From positions 274,528,534 to 274,592,533 of the forward strand of contig OW240913.1 in the NCBI GenBank assembly GCA_933207985.1: DNA of 64,000 bases, in the 5' to 3' direction. Under the pieces are notes generated by a model. It worked only from the letters and a program-made list of their open reading frames with translations, did no database searches and had not been told where the DNA came from. Numbering within the stretch: the stretch's first letter is position 1; the number at the start of each line of letters is the position of its first letter. The position numbers and the translations under genes are program-made. Source of the stretch: Pelobates cultripes. Lineage: Eukaryota; Chordata; Amphibia; Anura; Pelobatidae. Shown one piece after another: positions 1 to 10,702 of the stretch.

Positions 1-617
1 AAAGTGGATGCAGTACTTGGCCAGAGAGCAATCTAGAGGAGCCAAGAGAACATGGGGAGAAAATAAAGTATAAACGATTATGTTGGAAATCTTTTCTTTA
101 TTTTTTTTATTGTGGGGCTTTTTTTGTTTAGTTTTTTTCTCCATTTTGCCTGATATGTAGTAATGAAAACAGAAATAAAAGAAATAAATACAAACCAATT
201 TATTTAAAACACACCTTGAATTTGCTCTTAAATGGACATTTTATTTAACATAGCCTAGATATGGTGTTGCTAATGTGAAAATGGAAATTAGCTGTACGGC
301 ATGCAAGGGGTTGGAACACTTTTGCTTAGGGACACGTTTTGTTTTGTTTTTAACCACTTTAAAATCGGGGGGTTGGTGGCCATAGCCTACTAGCACCATA
401 ACCACTACAATAGCCTGAAGATTGTGCCCCTTTACTTTATCTTCTCTGATTCAAAACATTTCCATAGTCTCATCATTTCGTCTTGAGCTGCCAATCAGGT
501 TAAAATGTATTGTTTGTCTTGCATTCCAGTGCAAAACTATACTGGTTAAAGCTTCATTAAATTTAAGCTTTGAATGGTCCTCTGATTCTCTCTCTAAACA
601 AATTAACATTGCAGAAT
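1..617. other. Unassigned intronic sequence
   Basis: AT-rich sequence with T-runs and no recognisable exon or repeat end. It is presumably part of a PREP intron upstream of the first exon seen here, which is an inference from the exons at 26.8 kb onward. Confidence 0.4.
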
Positions 618-1128
618 TTAAGGGACACTATAGTCACCAGAACAACTACAGCTTATTGAATTTGTTCTGGTGAATAGGATCATACCATTCAAGCTTTTTG
701 CTGTAAAAACGGTCTATTCAGAGAAAATGCAATGTTTACATTACAGCCTAGTGATAACTTCACTGGCCACTCCTCAGATGGCTGCTAGAGATCCTTCCTA
801 TCTCAGTCTTGCCTAGTGTGCATCACAACATATCCGTGTCTCCTCCCTTTGCATACAGACACTGAACTTTCCTCATAGAGACTAATTGATTCAATGTATC
901 TCTATGAGGAGATGCTCATTGGCCAGGGCTGTGTGTGTGACTTGTGCTGGCTCTGCCCCCGATCTGCCTCCTTCACAGTCTCAGCCAATCCTTTCAGGAG
1001 GCATTGAGATTGGCTCAGAACAACACTTCTGATTATGTCAACAGACAGCTTGCTATTCTGAGCCAGACAGGGGCAGGGCCAGTAACTTCAGGCTTGTTTG
1101 TGTTCCTGACACTATAGTGCTCTTTTAA
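618..1128. mobile_element. T2-type MITE (TTAA target)
   Basis: The left end reads TTAAGGGACACTATAGTCAC. The right end, ACACTATAGTGCTCTTTTAA, is its imperfect inverted complement. The element is about 510 bp with no coding capacity. Ends of the form TTAAAGG(R) with a TTAA target fit the T2 (Kolobok-like) MITEs known from Xenopus. The internal GC-rich stretch with AGCCAATC-like motifs recurs in other copies here (13.6 and 30.0 kb). Confidence 0.7.
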
Positions 1129-1256
1129 GTACTGTCCTTTATTTACTTAGAGCAAGATCTATTGTTTTTCTCCTTGGTTGATGAATAGCAGCATCTTTTA
1201 GTAATTTTAGGTGTGATCTTTCAAGGAAGAATAGTGTTCGGAATAGAATCATGTAT

Positions 1257-1604
1257 TTTTAGCACTATAGTGTCCTGTCCATGTGGCGTGCTTGAGAAAT
1301 ATGAGACTTTCTTGCCTTTTTTACCTCACCATGTTCTCTCTGTGACTGCCCTGTCTCATTGGCTTCAGTCTTGATGATCTCAGCCAATCCAGTGCCTCCC
1401 CATAGGGAAGCAGCATTTCTTTGAAATGATTTTAACTCTGTTCTCCACACAAGCCAACCCTAGAGATGAATTAACACTGCAATCGAAACATTGTAGTTTT
1501 CTACAAACTGCAATGTTATTTACATTGCTGGGTTAAAAGTATAGGACCACTGGCACCCAGACCACTTTATTGAAGTGGTCTTGGTAACTGAAGCGGTTCT
1601 TTAA
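1257..1604. mobile_element. T2-type MITE, diverged
   Basis: It starts near GCACTATAGTGTCCTG. It ends with a 'gcacccagaccacttt' block and a degraded TTAA terminus. The same block closes the MITEs at 13948-14405 and opens those at 20088 and 51731, so this is the second subfamily of TTAA MITEs in the window. The boundaries are approximate. Confidence 0.55.
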
Positions 1605-1754
1605 CTTTTACTGCTTAGTAATTTCATTCTTTACAGTATATGTATCTTAAATGTAATATTTTCTCTGCACATCTTTTTAATCTTGTTGATGTGTTTTGCA
1701 TTTTCTGTTATGCAGTACGGATTTGTGAAATTTTCATCATGTGTTCAGTAAATA

Positions 1755-2147
1755 CACCGAACAGCCTCAACATTAAAACCACTGACAGGTGAAGTGATTA
1801 TATCATTACAATGGCACCTGTCAAAGGGTGGGATATATTAGGCAGCAAGTGAACAGTCAGTTTCTTGTATTTCATGTGTTGGATGCAGGGAAAATGGGCA
1901 AGTGAATAGACAAGGGCCAAATAGTGATGGCTAGATGTCACAGCATCGCCAAAATGGCAATTGTTGTGGGGTGTTCCCGTTATGTTAGTACCTACCAAAA
2001 ATTGTGCGAGGAAGGACAACTGGTGAACTAGCATTAAGGTCGTAGGTGCCCAAGACTCATTGATGCACATTTAGAGCGAAGGCTAGGACATCTGGTCTGA
2101 TCAAACAGAAAAGCTACTGTAACTTAAATTGCTGCAAAACCTAATGC
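1755..2147 (+). mobile_element. Tc1-like transposon, 5' part only
   Basis: A TA dinucleotide is followed by a terminal repeat containing AACATTAAAACCACTGACAG. Decayed sequence for the amino-terminal helix-turn-helix half of a Tc1 transposase follows, recognisable at DNA level (for example around gacaagggccaaatagtgatggc). Homology stops near 2147 and no catalytic domain or 3' terminus follows. It belongs to the same family as the copy at 25274-25971, which keeps the opposite half. Confidence 0.65.
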
Positions 2148-2335
2148 TTGGGGGACTGTCTGACAGCCCAGACAGTCCCGCTTTGGCAATTTAGAAAGAA
2201 CGGTCACATGGCCGCAATACAAGTCCATAGTGCTGCCTAATTATATATGTAATTTTATTCTAACTGTATTTTGATATTAATATACATATATATTTATATC
2301 AAAATACACTTAGAATGAAATATTATATATATTAC

Positions 2336-2626
2336 ACAAGATCCGGCACACTCACCTATCCACTAAACAGCAACTTCAATGTTGAAAGATTGTATTTGTT
2401 TTTTTAAAAACACCTAATCTAGGCAAGAATAATGGGGGTTTAGTTACATTATATGATCATACATTGCATAAGCCTGCCACAACGTCAATGTACCCCATCT
2501 TTGGCAGGTCCTACACTAACAGCCTAATGTCTGCGGTGAGTGCGCCGGATCTTGTGTATTGTATTATTTGTCCCCCAGCAGCACCCCCATGTATGCATGT
2601 TCAGGTGAGTGCAGCCAACCCCCTTT

Positions 2627-2677
<51 letters not shown>

Positions 2678-3082
2678 GGAGTCTAGCCAACTCCTTGGTT
2701 TTGCACCCCTCCCTGTCACAGGTACCTCATCTCAGGGCCCTATTTAGCCTTGTACTGCAGAGAGCCCCAGATGGAAAAAAATTTCCCCAAGTAAGTGGGT
2801 TAATCTCATAAGAGCAGACATTAGGCTGTTAGCGTAGGACCTGCCAAAGATGGGGTACATTAACGTTGTGGCAGGCTTATGCAATGTATGATCATATAAT
2901 GTAACTAAACCCCCATTATTCTTGCCTAGTTTAGGTGTTTTTAAAAAAAACAAAATCTTTCAACATTGAAGTTGCTGTTTAGTGGATAGGTGAGTGCGCT
3001 GGATCTTGTGTATTGTATTATTTGGCCCCCAGCAGCACCTCCATTTATGCATGTTCAGGTGAGTGCAGCCAACCCCCTTTTG

Positions 3083-3084
<2 letters not shown>
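2336..3084. repeat. Composite palindrome with a repeated end unit
   Basis: Positions 2336-2534 and 2814-3009 are inverted copies of nearly 200 bp (left arm ...CCTAATGTCTGC, right arm GCAGACATTAGG...). A unit starting GGTGAGTGCGC(C/T)GGATCTTG lies in the spacer (2535-2632) and again in the same orientation after the right arm (about 2990-3084). Its start is also present inverted at the far left, so it occurs three times. Each complete unit ends in a TA microsatellite. No coding sequence is seen; the element class is unknown. Confidence 0.7.
2632..2674. repeat. (TA)n microsatellite
   Basis: About 21 uninterrupted TA units directly after the unit that ends CCCCCTTTTGTT. Short open frames rich in Tyr-Ile across it are artefacts of the repeat. 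Confidence 0.95.

Positions 3085-3117
<33 letters not shown>
3084..3117. repeat. (TA)n microsatellite
   Basis: A second TA array at the same position in the second copy of the unit, so the array was probably copied with the unit and has drifted in length since. Confidence 0.95.
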
Positions 3118-3119
<2 letters not shown>

Positions 3120-3350
3120 CTCTGTGTATATAAATAAATAAAAATACGAAATATACCATATACATAATTACATAAATAATTTCATAAATATACACGTAGA
3201 CTTCAAATATATAAATATGTATATATATTTAAATTCATCTTGCATATTTATGTAATATTTTTACATAATCAAGTAATTTTATTGATTGCAATTTATGGGA
3301 CCTGCCTGACAGCACAGGCTGAAAGTCCAGCGAATTTAATTTGCTAGCAT

Positions 3351-3673
3351 TATATTTAACCCTGCAACTTTCCAAGACACCCTAAAACCTGTACATGGGG
3401 GGGTACTATTTTACTCGAGAGACTTCGCTGAACACAAATATTAGTGTTTCAAAACCGTAAAACATATCACAGGGATGATATTGTCAGTGAAAGTGACATT
3501 TATTGCATTTTTCACACACAAACGGCAAACTGATGATATCATTGTTGTGATTTTTTTTTTCTTGATGTTTTACTGTTTTGAAACACTAATATTTGTATTC
3601 AACGAAATCTACCGAGTATAACAGTACCCATGTACAGGTTTTATAGTGTTTTTGAAAATTACAGGGTCAAATA
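3351..3673. repeat. Fold-back (hairpin) element
   Basis: The two arms, about 3351-3464 and 3564-3673, are inverted copies of roughly 110 bp around a 100-bp loop. Matching anchors include CCTGTACATGGG with CCCATGTACAGG and ATATTAGTGTTTC with GAAACACTAATAT. It has no open frame. It is probably a non-autonomous DNA element; terminal target duplications were not resolved. Confidence 0.7.
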
Positions 3674-3719
3674 TAAGGCTTGGTTTTCCATTTTTTCACA
3701 CTGAAGTTTGCCAAATTGG

Positions 3720-5160
3720 TTATGTTGCTTTTGAGAGCGTATGGTAGCCCAGGGTCTACTTTATCTTATGGAGGTTTTCTACACCTGACCAGCTATGACC
3801 AGTAGAGGTGCTTCGTTTCCGGTGATCAAAGCAATTTTCCTACAATTCTCACGATGCTTCCTGTCAGTATTCCCATACGTCCTGTCACTTAGACAGAACG
3901 CTGGCGAAACTACTGAATTTCGTCCTAACAGAATGAGAACAGTTTCTCAATTTGTGTTATGACGCAATTCGGGACTTTGTTCGGATCAGAATTTTATTTG
4001 AATTAACCCCTTAAGGACCAAACTTCTGGGATAAAAGGGAATCATGGCATGTCACACATGTCATGTGTCCTTAAGGGGTTAATGAAACACTGATCCTATT
4101 CGTGCCGTGGCTGCATCTTGCAGCCGCTCAGTAGATAACGCCCTAATTCCCACGGTGTCAGGTAGCTATCTACCAAAAGGCTGAAAGACTTAAATTGGTC
4201 TTTCAGCCAAATGTACTAATACTACTTAAAGATTACTTAGTATAAGTCAATTCTGCCCCTACTCTCAATATCGCGAGTAGGGGCATGTCCAGTAAACAGT
4301 GAGAAGCCATTGGATGCTCACTGTATAAAAAAATTTTAAAAAAAGAGAAAAAGTGTCCCCCCTCCCCAGCCCTAAGCCCCTAGTCACCCCTCCACCAAAA
4401 AAAAAATAATAAACCCCTACCTACACCCCTCATCCTAAAAATAGTGAGGGATGAACAATAAAACTAAATCCCTGTAAATACAAAATAACTTACCATTTGA
4501 TGTATTTTTTCCTAAAATCTTATTTTTTCATCCCCCAAAAAAGACCAAATAAAAGTCCATAATACTCGTCGGACTTTGAAAATAAAATAAACCACAGCGC
4601 AAAATAAAATGACAACAAAAAAAATCCAGACGCTAAAATATAATCCTATTTCACCCATGGAGGGCACCACGCAGACTGAGCTCCGCCGGGCGGAGAAAGG
4701 CTTATAAAGCCTTCCTACGCCCTGCTATTAGGCTCAGAGCGCACTGATTGGCTAGCTTGAAATCCAACCAGAGTGCTGTGACAGGTAGATAAGGAGACTC
4801 TAAAGGTAAGTCTCTAAATTAACTGTCACAGCACTCTGATTGGTTGGCTTGAAATCCAACCAATCAGATTGCTCTGTTTCATTTTACACAGCGTGGGAAA
4901 GTTCTTTGGAATTTTTACATGCTGTGTAATTTGACTCATAACTCTGGCTGTTTGATAGCAACCAGTTAGTGTTATGAGTGAATAGATTCCCCCCTTTTTG
5001 TTATTTAATGCCCCCACCCGCCGCTTAGGGGTGTGGGCCGTGGGGTAGGACAATGGGTTCCCCCCCCCCCTCCCCTTTTCATTTAGGGCTCCCACCCGTG
5101 GATCAGGGGTGGGGGCCGGGGGGGATGACAATAGGTCCCCCCTCACTGTTATATAATTTT
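3720..5160 (+). repeat. GC-rich modular interspersed repeat, copy 1
   Basis: This copy shares long blocks with 21226-21660 and, inverted, with 40441-41810. Shared marks include a CATCTTGCAGC block, a GGTCTTTCAGCC hairpin, TTCTGCCCCTACTC, and a terminal series of modules of about 75 bp built around CCCCCACCC / GGGTGGGGGC inverted repeats. The first part also matches 41640-41800 (AACAGAATGAGAACAGTTT). A short palindromic MITE is inserted at 4007-4078. No protein is evident, so the class is not assigned. Confidence 0.6.
4007..4078. mobile_element. 72-bp palindromic piggyBac-like MITE
   Basis: The ends are CCCCTTAAGGAC and GTCCTTAAGGGG, flanked on both sides by TTAA (4003-4006 and 4079-4082). 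CCC..GGG ends with a TTAA target fit the piggyBac superfamily. A related copy in reverse orientation occurs at 20569-20640. The host repeat copy at 40441-41810 lacks this insert at the matching place (near 41577), which serves as an empty site. Confidence 0.75.
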
Positions 5161-5479
5161 GTTTATAGTAAATTATGATTTATATGATGAAAATAATGGT
5201 ATCTTTCAAAAGACCATTTAATGGCGAGAAAAAAACTTACATAATGTGTAGGTACAGTAAATGAGTAAGAGGAAAATTACAGCTAAACACAAACACTGCA
5301 GAAATGTAAAAACAGCCCTGGTCCTTAACGGTAAGAAATTTGAAAAACGGTCTGGTCACTAAAGGGTTAAGGTGACTGTATTGGCTTGTTAGTGTAAACT
5401 GTTTCCAAGTCATTGCAAAGATTTGTTTATGACACAGACTTGCAGGTATGAATTTTATCATGTAGTTCTGCTTTTTTTT

Positions 5480-5524
<45 letters not shown>

Positions 5525-6259
5525 GCCTGACAAATCAATATTCCAAAAAGTAGGGAATTTGTACACAACTAAATATAAAAATACAATAAAGTGTTTATGA
5601 AATAACCTTTCCAGTGGTCAACCTCAAACTTAACACATTTGTAACAAAAAGGCAAACTAGATTTAGCCTCATAAGTGCTTCGCATTCATTTTATTTTTCT
5701 TTCCTCGTTAATGAGTCACATGTAGTTTGCTACATTTATGTTCATTTACACTATAGGAACAACTTGGATTGGAAATATTAAGTAATTAAAATACCTTTTT
5801 ATTAGTATATCTTGCTACAAGATATTTTATGGTTTATTCCCTTGTGGACATTACAGCAAAGATTGTGTTTAAAAATACAAAACTAGATTTATTTGTGATA
5901 TATGTTCTACTTGTGTTTATATTGCTTTTGCTTTGGACTGTAATAATCTATACTCATGGCAGTTTTACATTTGAGTAACTTGTGTCAAAAGGCAAGTGCT
6001 GTTATTTAGTTTTGTAACAATGGTAGTTTAACTTGACTCCTATACCATTCAAAATAAAGAGTTTGAAAAACATATTTGTTTTAAGAACTCATTTTCAAGT
6101 GTTTGAAAGTATAAAAAGTTACCAAAATATATCACTTTGGTCACAAAATCGGCTGGTTTGGAGATGAACTCAGTTGGAGCAGAACAGCATCCCTTGCAAA
6201 CACGACTTCCCCAGGTACACCTGTAAGTGATACAGGACTGCGTAAGATCTATTGGGGCA
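5161..6259. other. Unassigned intronic sequence with (TA)n
   Basis: AT-rich. It holds a TA array at about 5486-5521 and, at about 5320-5370, a fragment ending ACTAAAGGGTTAA that resembles half of a TTAA fold-back element. Nothing coding was recognised. Confidence 0.4.
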
Positions 6260-7344
6260 CGGGGTGCCTTAAAACACAGAAATGTACGACGTCGAGCATG
6301 ACATCATGGGACCAACCATCCTCCTACATGTGGGTTCCCCCAAAGCATAGACCGCTACCACCGCCCACCTCACTGGCGTCACCCATATGCTAGCCCCATT
6401 GGACAAATTGAACCCCAAATATGTTCTTTCCTCCTTTCTCTCACCGGTCACACCAACCTACTGCAACAGACTCTTCCCGCCCGATCTAACCCCAAAGAAC
6501 TTTGTCAACTTTGACCAGAGGGATATCTCCAGGTTACTACACCTGTACCAACAAGGCAAAGTGATCACAAATGACGACCTCCCAAATGCAGAATCTCTCA
6601 GCACTTCAGACTACTTCCGATACCTACAACTAAGAGACCTAGCACAACAGCTCATGATCAAACCAGCAGGGACGTCACACCCGACTGCATTTGAGAAACA
6701 ATGCTTTGACACACCCTACACTCCGGACAGGTATCAGATATCTACATCACCCTCACGACACACATATTCCAAATCAACCTTACATATGTAGCCTCATGGG
6801 AGAGCGACCTCGGACCACCAGAGGAACCGAGTGATTGGGCCAAAATATAGGAAGCAGTACGCTCACTAACGGTATGTGTCACCCATAATGAGCAAGCCTA
6901 CAAAACACTTTTCCTGCTGGTACCTGAAGCCATACTGACTTCACAAAATGGGGAAACTGCCCAACGGCCAATGTTGGAAACAGACTCATACCTCTACTGC
7001 TGGTGGCACTACCCCAAGCTTAAACCACTTTGGACGGCAGTACACCAACTCAGAAAAAAATCATCGAAAAGCCCATCACAGCAAACCTGTGGACCATGCT
7101 GCTTACCAAACCCACGGACTCTCTAACCAGAAGAGAGAACAAACTTGCCGCCAGGATAACACTGGAAACGCAATGGGCAATCGCGGAACTACGGGTAGAC
7201 CAACGCAGCCCCAAAATAACAACCATCATACGCAAAATAAAGGAAACACAGGACCTCGACGAACTCACCCCTCACAAATACACGACACATACAAATCCTT
7301 CCACAGGACCTGGGACCTCTGGGACACAAAATACCCAGGACTAA
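6260..7344 (+). pseudogene. L1/Tx1-like ORF2, C-terminal fragment (broken)
   Basis: Pieces in different frames read as the region downstream of the reverse transcriptase in L1/Tx1-type ORF2. One frame (6387-6790) includes LFPPDLTPKNFVNFDQ, LLHLYQQGK and DYFRYLQLRDL. A later frame (to 7344) includes YPKLKPLWTAVHQL and ENKLAARITLETQWAIAELR, a typical C-terminal ORF2 motif order. At least two frame changes separate them. The endonuclease and reverse-transcriptase domains are absent, so nothing here can be active. Confidence 0.75.
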
Positions 7345-8447
7345 ATCTAGGTACACCACATGCCTAACAATCCTCTGCCTACTACCCCTTTTGGAACGTT
7401 GATGCTGAGATAGACATCCGCAAACGAAATAACCAACCACAGCGACAAAGACCAACCCAGCAACAGAGGCCTGCAGGACTCCGCGAAGTATAAGGATCGC
7501 AAACCAATGGACAACAAACCGTACAAAAGCCAGGAACAGCACAACCTAACCTCCCTGTACTCCCGGAACCCCCCTTATTTTCCTTCTCCGCTACCACTCA
7601 CCTTTCTCTCCTCTCTCACTTCTACTTTTTTCTCCTTTATCACTACTTCTCTTCCCTCTTCTTTCCTTCCCACTCCCGGCTCTCTGTCCCTCTCCCATTC
7701 AGCTCGCCAGGGGCCCGGTGGGGGTAGATGGCAGAACCCACATCCCATCCTGCCCTTCCAAAGCGAGGGTGGCACGCGGTACATGACTCCGACCGGGAAC
7801 AGCATGGACGAGACCCATAACCCCCCCGAACGACACCATCAGTAACCCAGCACAGGGTACACACCAAACGGGGTCCCCAAACACTATGCAAACGCCGGGC
7901 CAGATGCTGGATCAATAGCACTCCACTTCCCCCCTCCCTCCCCCGGCCCGGGGGAGAACTGAACTCATCTGCTGTGTCCCTGCGGGGTTGGCCCATCCCC
8001 CTCCACCATATCTCCCCACTCCCTATGACAATCACCCACAACAACATAAACTTAGAGACCACTGGACACCCTATCAAGCACAATATTCTAGAGGCCCCCT
8101 GCCCTCCGAACAGCAGTTACAACTCACAACCCCATGGACCGCTCGTTTGGATCCACGATGGAATGGTAGAACACTCTCTGGGATAGCCAGAGGTACTGCG
8201 CCTCCTAACCCCAATGGAACTGGTGCCTGGACTCTATCATAGGGAAACATGAAGCCTCCTCCAGAACGCTGACAATGGTCCATACGGAATCAATGATGGC
8301 CTCGACACACAGCACAAGACACTATGCCTTGTTGTGGGATGTATGGCTTTTCCTCTCTGTGCAACCAAAATGACACAAATGTAAAGGTTTATTTTCCCTC
8401 TATGTAAAACCAAAAATACCAAAATAAAGAATTTATTTAAAAAAAAA
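6260..8447 (+). mobile_element. 5'-truncated L1/Tx1-like LINE
   Basis: It carries the carboxy-terminal part of ORF2 (to 7344), about 1.1 kb of 3' UTR with a CT-rich stretch near 7600-7700, an AATAAA at about 8423 and a terminal A-run ending at 8447. The 5' boundary is a truncation that I place near 6260; no target duplication was found. The 3' end (AATAAAGAATTTA then A-run) resembles that of the L1 at 35366-37323. Confidence 0.75.
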
Positions 8448-9194
8448 CAAAGAAATGCAAGGTATCCAAGAAGGGAGCAGATGGGAATCGAAGTCTGGCT
8501 GTCCAGAGGTCAAAGTAAGGATCAAAGCTAAAGGTCAAAATATGGGAAATCTCAATACTGGAGGGAAGGACAGGAATCGAAGTAAAGCACAAATCTCCAG
8601 GCTATAGCAAGGCAACAGAACAACCGAGCACTGACTGGAAATGCTTGGGTGTATGTATAGTCTGAGCCATTCACATGACCGGAGCCCCCCGCAGCTACAT
8701 AATGCACTCTGGAACTCACAGCCATTCTGGCTACATCAGTCCTTCCCCCTGTCTCACCAAGTCTTCTATGGTTCCCCCTGATCCTACATGTCACCTTTGC
8801 GGATCTCCGCACCGAAGTGAGAGTTCAAGGAGAATTTTAAATTAAAAGCAAACGTACACAAACTGAAAACGTAGCTGACTTGGAGAAAATTTCTGGTTTG
8901 GCCATTTTGAACTTAAATTCACTTTGAATTCTCACTTTAGTAAATAGCCCTGAAACTTTTTAAACTCCTAAATGGCAGATAATTGAACAGTGCGACTACA
9001 ATGAGTGGTGTGTATATACACAAAAAATACTTAATATTAAGTGATTATATTAAATATGAATGACTTAACATTATATTTAGGTCAATAAAGCATCAATTAA
9101 CACATTCAAGAAAATCAGCAGACCTGTTTTCCCACAGTGCTTATGCTGCAACCAAGGAATCTGAGTTAGGAAGCTCCTCAGAGATATCTACTTA
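8448..9194. other. Unassigned, repeat-like
   Basis: The stretch 8448-8800, with AAGGTATCCAAGAAGGGAGC and CATTCACATGACCGGAG, has the look of an interspersed repeat, but no ends or domains could be fixed. The rest is AT-rich intron. Confidence 0.3.
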
Positions 9195-10700
9195 CAGGTT
9201 ATACTCAAAAAATTAGAATGTCGTGCAAAAGTTCATTTATTTCAGTAATGCAACGTAAAAGGGGAAACTAATATATGAGATAGACGCATTACATGCAAAG
9301 CAAGATTCAAGCCGTGATTTGTCATGTGTGATGATTATGACTTACAGCTCATGAAAACCCCAAATCCACAATCTCAGTACTTGGTTTGGGCCCCTTTTGC
9401 AGCAATTACTGCCTCAATGCTGCGTGGCATGGAAGCAATCAGCCTGTGGCAATGCTGAGGTGTTATGGAAGACCAGGATGCTTCAATAGCGGCCTTCAGC
9501 TCTTCTGCATTCAGCCTCATATCTGTCATCTTTCCCTTGACAATGCCCCATAGATTCTCAATGGGGTTCAGGTCAGGCGGGTTTGCTGGCCAATCAAGGG
9601 CAGTAATCCCACAGTTATTGAACCAGGCTTTGGTGCTTTTGGCAGTTTGGGCAGGTGCCAAGTATTGCTGGAAAATGAAGTCAGCATCCCCATAAACCTA
9701 GTCTGCAGAATGAAGCATGAAGTGCTCCAAAATCTCCTGGTAGACAGCTGCGTTGACCCTGGACTTAATGAAGCACAGTGGACCAACACCAGCAGATGAC
9801 ATGACTCCCCAAATCAACACAGACTGTGGAAACTTCACACTGGACTTCAAGCATCTTGCAGTGTGTGCCTCTCCATCCTTCCTCTAGACTCTGGGTCCTT
9901 GGTTTCCAAATGAGATGCAAAAGTTGCTCTCATCAGAAAAGAGGACTTTGGACCACTGAGCAACAGACCAGGTCTGTTTTTCTTTAGCCTAGGTAAGACG
10001 CTTCTGACCTTGCTTGTTGTTCAGGAGCGGCTTGACAAGAGGAATACGACATCTGAAGCCCATGTCCAGGATCCGTCTGTGTGTGGTGGCTCTTGATGCA
10101 CTGACTCCAGCCTCAGTCCACTCCTTCTGAAAGTTCCCAACACTTTTGAATGGCCCTTTCCTGACAATCCACTCCAGGCTGCGGTCATCCCTGCTGCTTG
10201 TGCACCTTTTTCTTCCACACTTTTCCCTTCAACATAACTTTCTATTAATGTGCTTTAATACAGCACTTTGGGAACATCCAACTTCCTTCGCGATTACCTT
10301 TTAAAGCTTTCCCTCCTTATTGAGGGTGTCAATTATGGTTTTCTGCACAACTGTTAGGTCAGCAGTCTTCCCCATGATTGTGATTCATATTGACCCAGAC
10401 TGAGAGACCATTTAAAGGCTCAGAAACCCTTTGCAGGTGTTATGGCTTACTTAGCTGATTAGAGTGGGACACTGTGAAGCCTAGAATATTGCACCTTTTC
10501 ACAATATTCGAATTTACTGCGATTGTGGATTTTGGGTTTTCATGAGCTGTAAGCCATAATCATCGCACTTATGACAAATCACGGATTGAACTATCTTGTT
10601 TTGCATGTAATGCGTCTCTCTCATATATTTCCCTTTTTACGTTGCATTACTGGAATAAATGAACTTTTGCACAATATTCAAATTTTTCGAGTAGCACCTG
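9195..10700 (-). mobile_element. Tc1-like transposon, full length, decayed
   Basis: It is bounded by TA (9193-9194 and 10701-10702). The outer ends are CAGGTTATACTC and, inverted, CAGGTGCTACTC, and inner inverted matches include GTGCAAAAGTTCATTTATT. The 1,506-bp length is normal for Tc1. A minus-strand transposase relic lies inside. Internal copies of CTCATGAAAACCC and its complement extend the inverted repeats inward to about 170 bp. Confidence 0.9.
9374..10375 (-). pseudogene. Tc1 transposase pseudogene
   Basis: Tc1 transposases cut and paste their element with a DDE/D catalytic triad. The relic starts at the ATG at 10375 (MGKTADLTVVQKTIIDTLNK). It passes a helix-turn-helix region (VIAKEVGCSQSAV) and the first catalytic motif (VLFSDESNF), and ends with PPDLNPIENLWGIVKG and a stop at 9374. 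Several stops and frame changes break it, including a stop after EGK and in the KRLT-AKEKQ region. The second catalytic motif, normally FQQD, reads FQQY, so an essential aspartate is lost as well. It is inactive. Confidence 0.85.
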
Positions 10701-10702
10701 TA

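Noticed and set aside
2464..2811. 115-codon open frame across a TA array
   Set aside because: Its middle is a run of alternating Tyr-Ile from the microsatellite, and both sides are repeat sequence.
7643..8083. 146-codon minus-strand open frame
   Set aside because: Lies in the 3' UTR of the L1/Tx1-like element, in a GC-rich stretch with few stop codons; no domain recognised.
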